Below the pieces are notes generated by a model. The model saw only the letters and a list, made by a program, of their open reading frames with translations. It searched no databases and was not told the origin of the DNA. Positions 63,401 through 64,000 of a stretch of DNA of 64,000 nt are shown piece by piece. Source of the stretch: Candidatus Fluviicola riflensis (GTDB lineage Bacteria; Bacteroidota; Bacteroidia; Flavobacteriales_D; Crocinitomicaceae); assembly GCA_002243285.1 (NCBI GenBank), contig CP022585.1, positions 962,001-1,026,000 of the forward strand, read 5' to 3'. A program made the translations under genes and the position numbers. How positions within the stretch are numbered: position 1 is the stretch's first letter; every line of letters starts with the position of its first letter.

Positions 63401-64000
63401 GCAGCATAAGACAGCCAACCAGATGTTCAAAATTGCCTCTATGGGTGAAGTTGGGAATCAACTTTACAATGGTGAAGACGACGAGAATTTCGTTTCTTTT
63501 CCAGAGAAAAGACGTGTTTATTTTAAGCTGGAAAAGCCCATACCTCTTACAGGATTAACGGATCTTGAAAAAGCAACAGCTATCTATAAACAGTATGTTG
63601 AACCCATTCATGCTGAAAACGGTGACAGAAATCTGTACTTTAAGTCCAAGATGAAACTCACCGATTTCTCCTGGGATTATGTGAGCGGTTATTTGCCACT
63701 TGAAAGGGAATTGAAGCAGGTTGATGGAAGCACCTATTTTTATGGAGTAGCCACCACAAATGATCAATTAAGTGGTGTTTCTCATTCTGCCACGATTGAT
63801 GGCGTTGATTGTTATACTCATGGTTTTGTGACACTAAAAGCAACACCAAAAATCAGGAAACCGAACGAGTCTTACAACTATCACCCGATGTCGCTGGCTG
63901 CGTGGACCTACTTGCAGACGGATGCACAAGAACTATTGATGAATGCAAATAGCTTTGAAACCGATGGTGGTAATGACGCTGGGGTTCTCAGTAAAATTGG
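60432..64000 (+). CDS. Giant SpvB/RHS-like exported protein (3' end outside window)
   Basis: Open from the ATG at 60432 to the end of the window, about 1,189 codons, with no stop in frame. A signal-like N-terminus (GIATLLLLSLVFEIVQPSVS) is followed by QMVDLFTGDFNYNIPLFNLP and YPVNLSYHAGVSADDEASWV, then GLGWNINAGSLVRNMRGLPD, which is the classic start of Bacteroidota SpvB/RHS-like giant proteins. These usually end in RHS repeats and a variable, often toxic, C-terminal domain, which would lie beyond the edge. It is the last visible gene of the operon behind the Skp-like chaperone and lipoprotein. Confidence 0.87.
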   Translation, partial: MFNNKGYIVKLRASRTLKGIATLLLLSLVFEIVQPSVSLALTEGPSQPEVQSFEPIGTTQMVDLFTGDFNYNIPLFNLPGPNGGYPVNLSYHAGVSADDEASWVGLGWNINAGSLVRNMRGLPDEFMSEPMPDAIGDEQLNADINAKADHDYLEVKQDMKQNMTLGIRGSKKWELGGADLAPDQFSLGASIYYNNYRGLGASLSPSIGWEGESVSGGLGLSMDSENGLGVSANLGLKDVHRGAERTRSLSVTFDGNLSVDYSLRMDKVRYVEKENPVIGEARFDTKLLSGNYGSSFTFARASFSPSLGFRMINWNFSGSLSAGPSISGFYSGTSVGVFFNTQDYDNREKNGRKHLVQGYDRSGYGGNEYYARDFSREKDGAITVGSQFLPHANYTYDTYSSTGQGLSGYFRPRRNDVGRVYDPKMKNETFGGSISFEAGSGKAGIDGGLNVGWNSQGPWNGGSEKNDLDYDFSNPRPISSSTYADENLYYAAHGEQTILESSDIDYMMGLDLADLKFANKGVDGAYLGKRKLRPQENDSRYNSKKATPGSGNEQTHRNKRNTMIHNLRNKEVDNLGEFNIKYYEWSGSLDLSEAPAQSLNRDTRNGVIIDEHYAGFKVLNEEGAYYVYGLPAYNNKEVDNLFSTHEADVETSGNKQFEDIGIDNSEVDYKNYAKGHQFINKTTKSPYAHSYLLTSVQGADYVDLLNDGPTNDDLGYWVKFDYVRANDSYKWRAPYDNSKAFFSRGAAYTNEDDKASYQYGEKEIWYMGRMETKTHIAIFKLLPRQDMIEASAEMAESPDTDLSNQDKGLYVDKIVVYEKKAFLQNGESARPLQEVHFDYDYQLCKETPNSTASTKGKLTLKNVWFTSNGSTRGALNKYTFDYTTPDFPSEYVNPNFVQGAYDSWGNYRPRIANKHEHATHFPYVNQFNQDWDTDDTWEPGYGNNLQNQAAKDLTKTTQDAMASAWCLRKITLPSGGQININYESDDYGYVQHKTANQMFKIASMGEVGNQLYNGEDDENFVSFPEKRRVYFKLEKPIPLTGLTDLEKATAIYKQYVEPIHAENGDRNLYFKSKMKLTDFSWDYVSGYLPLERELKQVDGSTYFYGVATTNDQLSGVSHSATIDGVDCYTHGFVTLKATPKIRKPNESYNYHPMSLAAWTYLQTDAQELLMNANSFETDGGNDAGVLSKI

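Overview
The window is a bacterial chromosome segment from the phylum Bacteroidota, probably a Flavobacteriales/Crocinitomicaceae-like lineage (the rank below phylum is a guess). The evidence is a set of type IX secretion (T9SS) genes (PorP/SprF-like, porU, porV, porX), several exported proteins with T9SS type A C-terminal sorting domains, promoter boxes of the Bacteroidota TAnnTTTG type, and almost no Shine-Dalgarno sequences. I saw no tRNA, rRNA, transposase, phage gene or CRISPR array.

Layout. 1-6.3 kb: end of a PorP/SprF gene, then porU, porV and ispF. 6.3-13.8 kb: a Zn-ribbon protein, a biotin pair (bioB, bioF), exported proteins, a DUF3050 protein, an SRPBCC protein and an HD-domain hydrolase. 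13.8-19.7 kb: porX, tsaE, alanine dehydrogenase, an ECF sigma factor, signal peptidase I and a probable cupin-type anti-sigma factor. 19.9-28.8 kb (minus strand): a probable metal-related cluster of two tandem DUF4331 proteins, a TPR protein, a HupE/UreJ protein, a small His-rich protein and a TonB-dependent receptor. 29-40 kb: outer-membrane protein, SpoIIE phosphatase, cyanophycinase-like T9SS cargo, and a run of small stress or detoxification genes (AhpD-like, DUF1348, AraC, GlxA-like, SRPBCC, VOC, SlyD). 40.5-44.3 kb: an ABC-2 export pair and an SF1 helicase.

44.3-55.7 kb (minus strand) is the most notable locus: thirteen overlapping genes that together look like a complete compact type II secretion / type IV pilus-like machine. 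They include a secretin, a GspE ATPase, GspF, three clear pseudopilins, a GspK-like component, a minimal prepilin peptidase, PilN/PilO/PilP-like inner-membrane parts, and two unusual accessories (a Fn3-like lipoprotein and a MORN-repeat protein). Divergent from it, 56.0-64.0 kb holds an operon of exported proteins, a Skp/OmpH-like chaperone, a lipoprotein and the start of a giant SpvB/RHS-like protein that runs off the window.

A second layer is noncoding. A dispersed intergenic repeat, about 156-159 bp per unit and carrying an odd-length 19-bp palindrome, occurs at 6.9-7.1 kb (two cores), 12.4 kb (one core) and 40.1-40.45 kb (three cores). Both multi-core arrays end in the same variant unit and lie just before a plus-strand gene. 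I have not been able to match it to a named repeat family.
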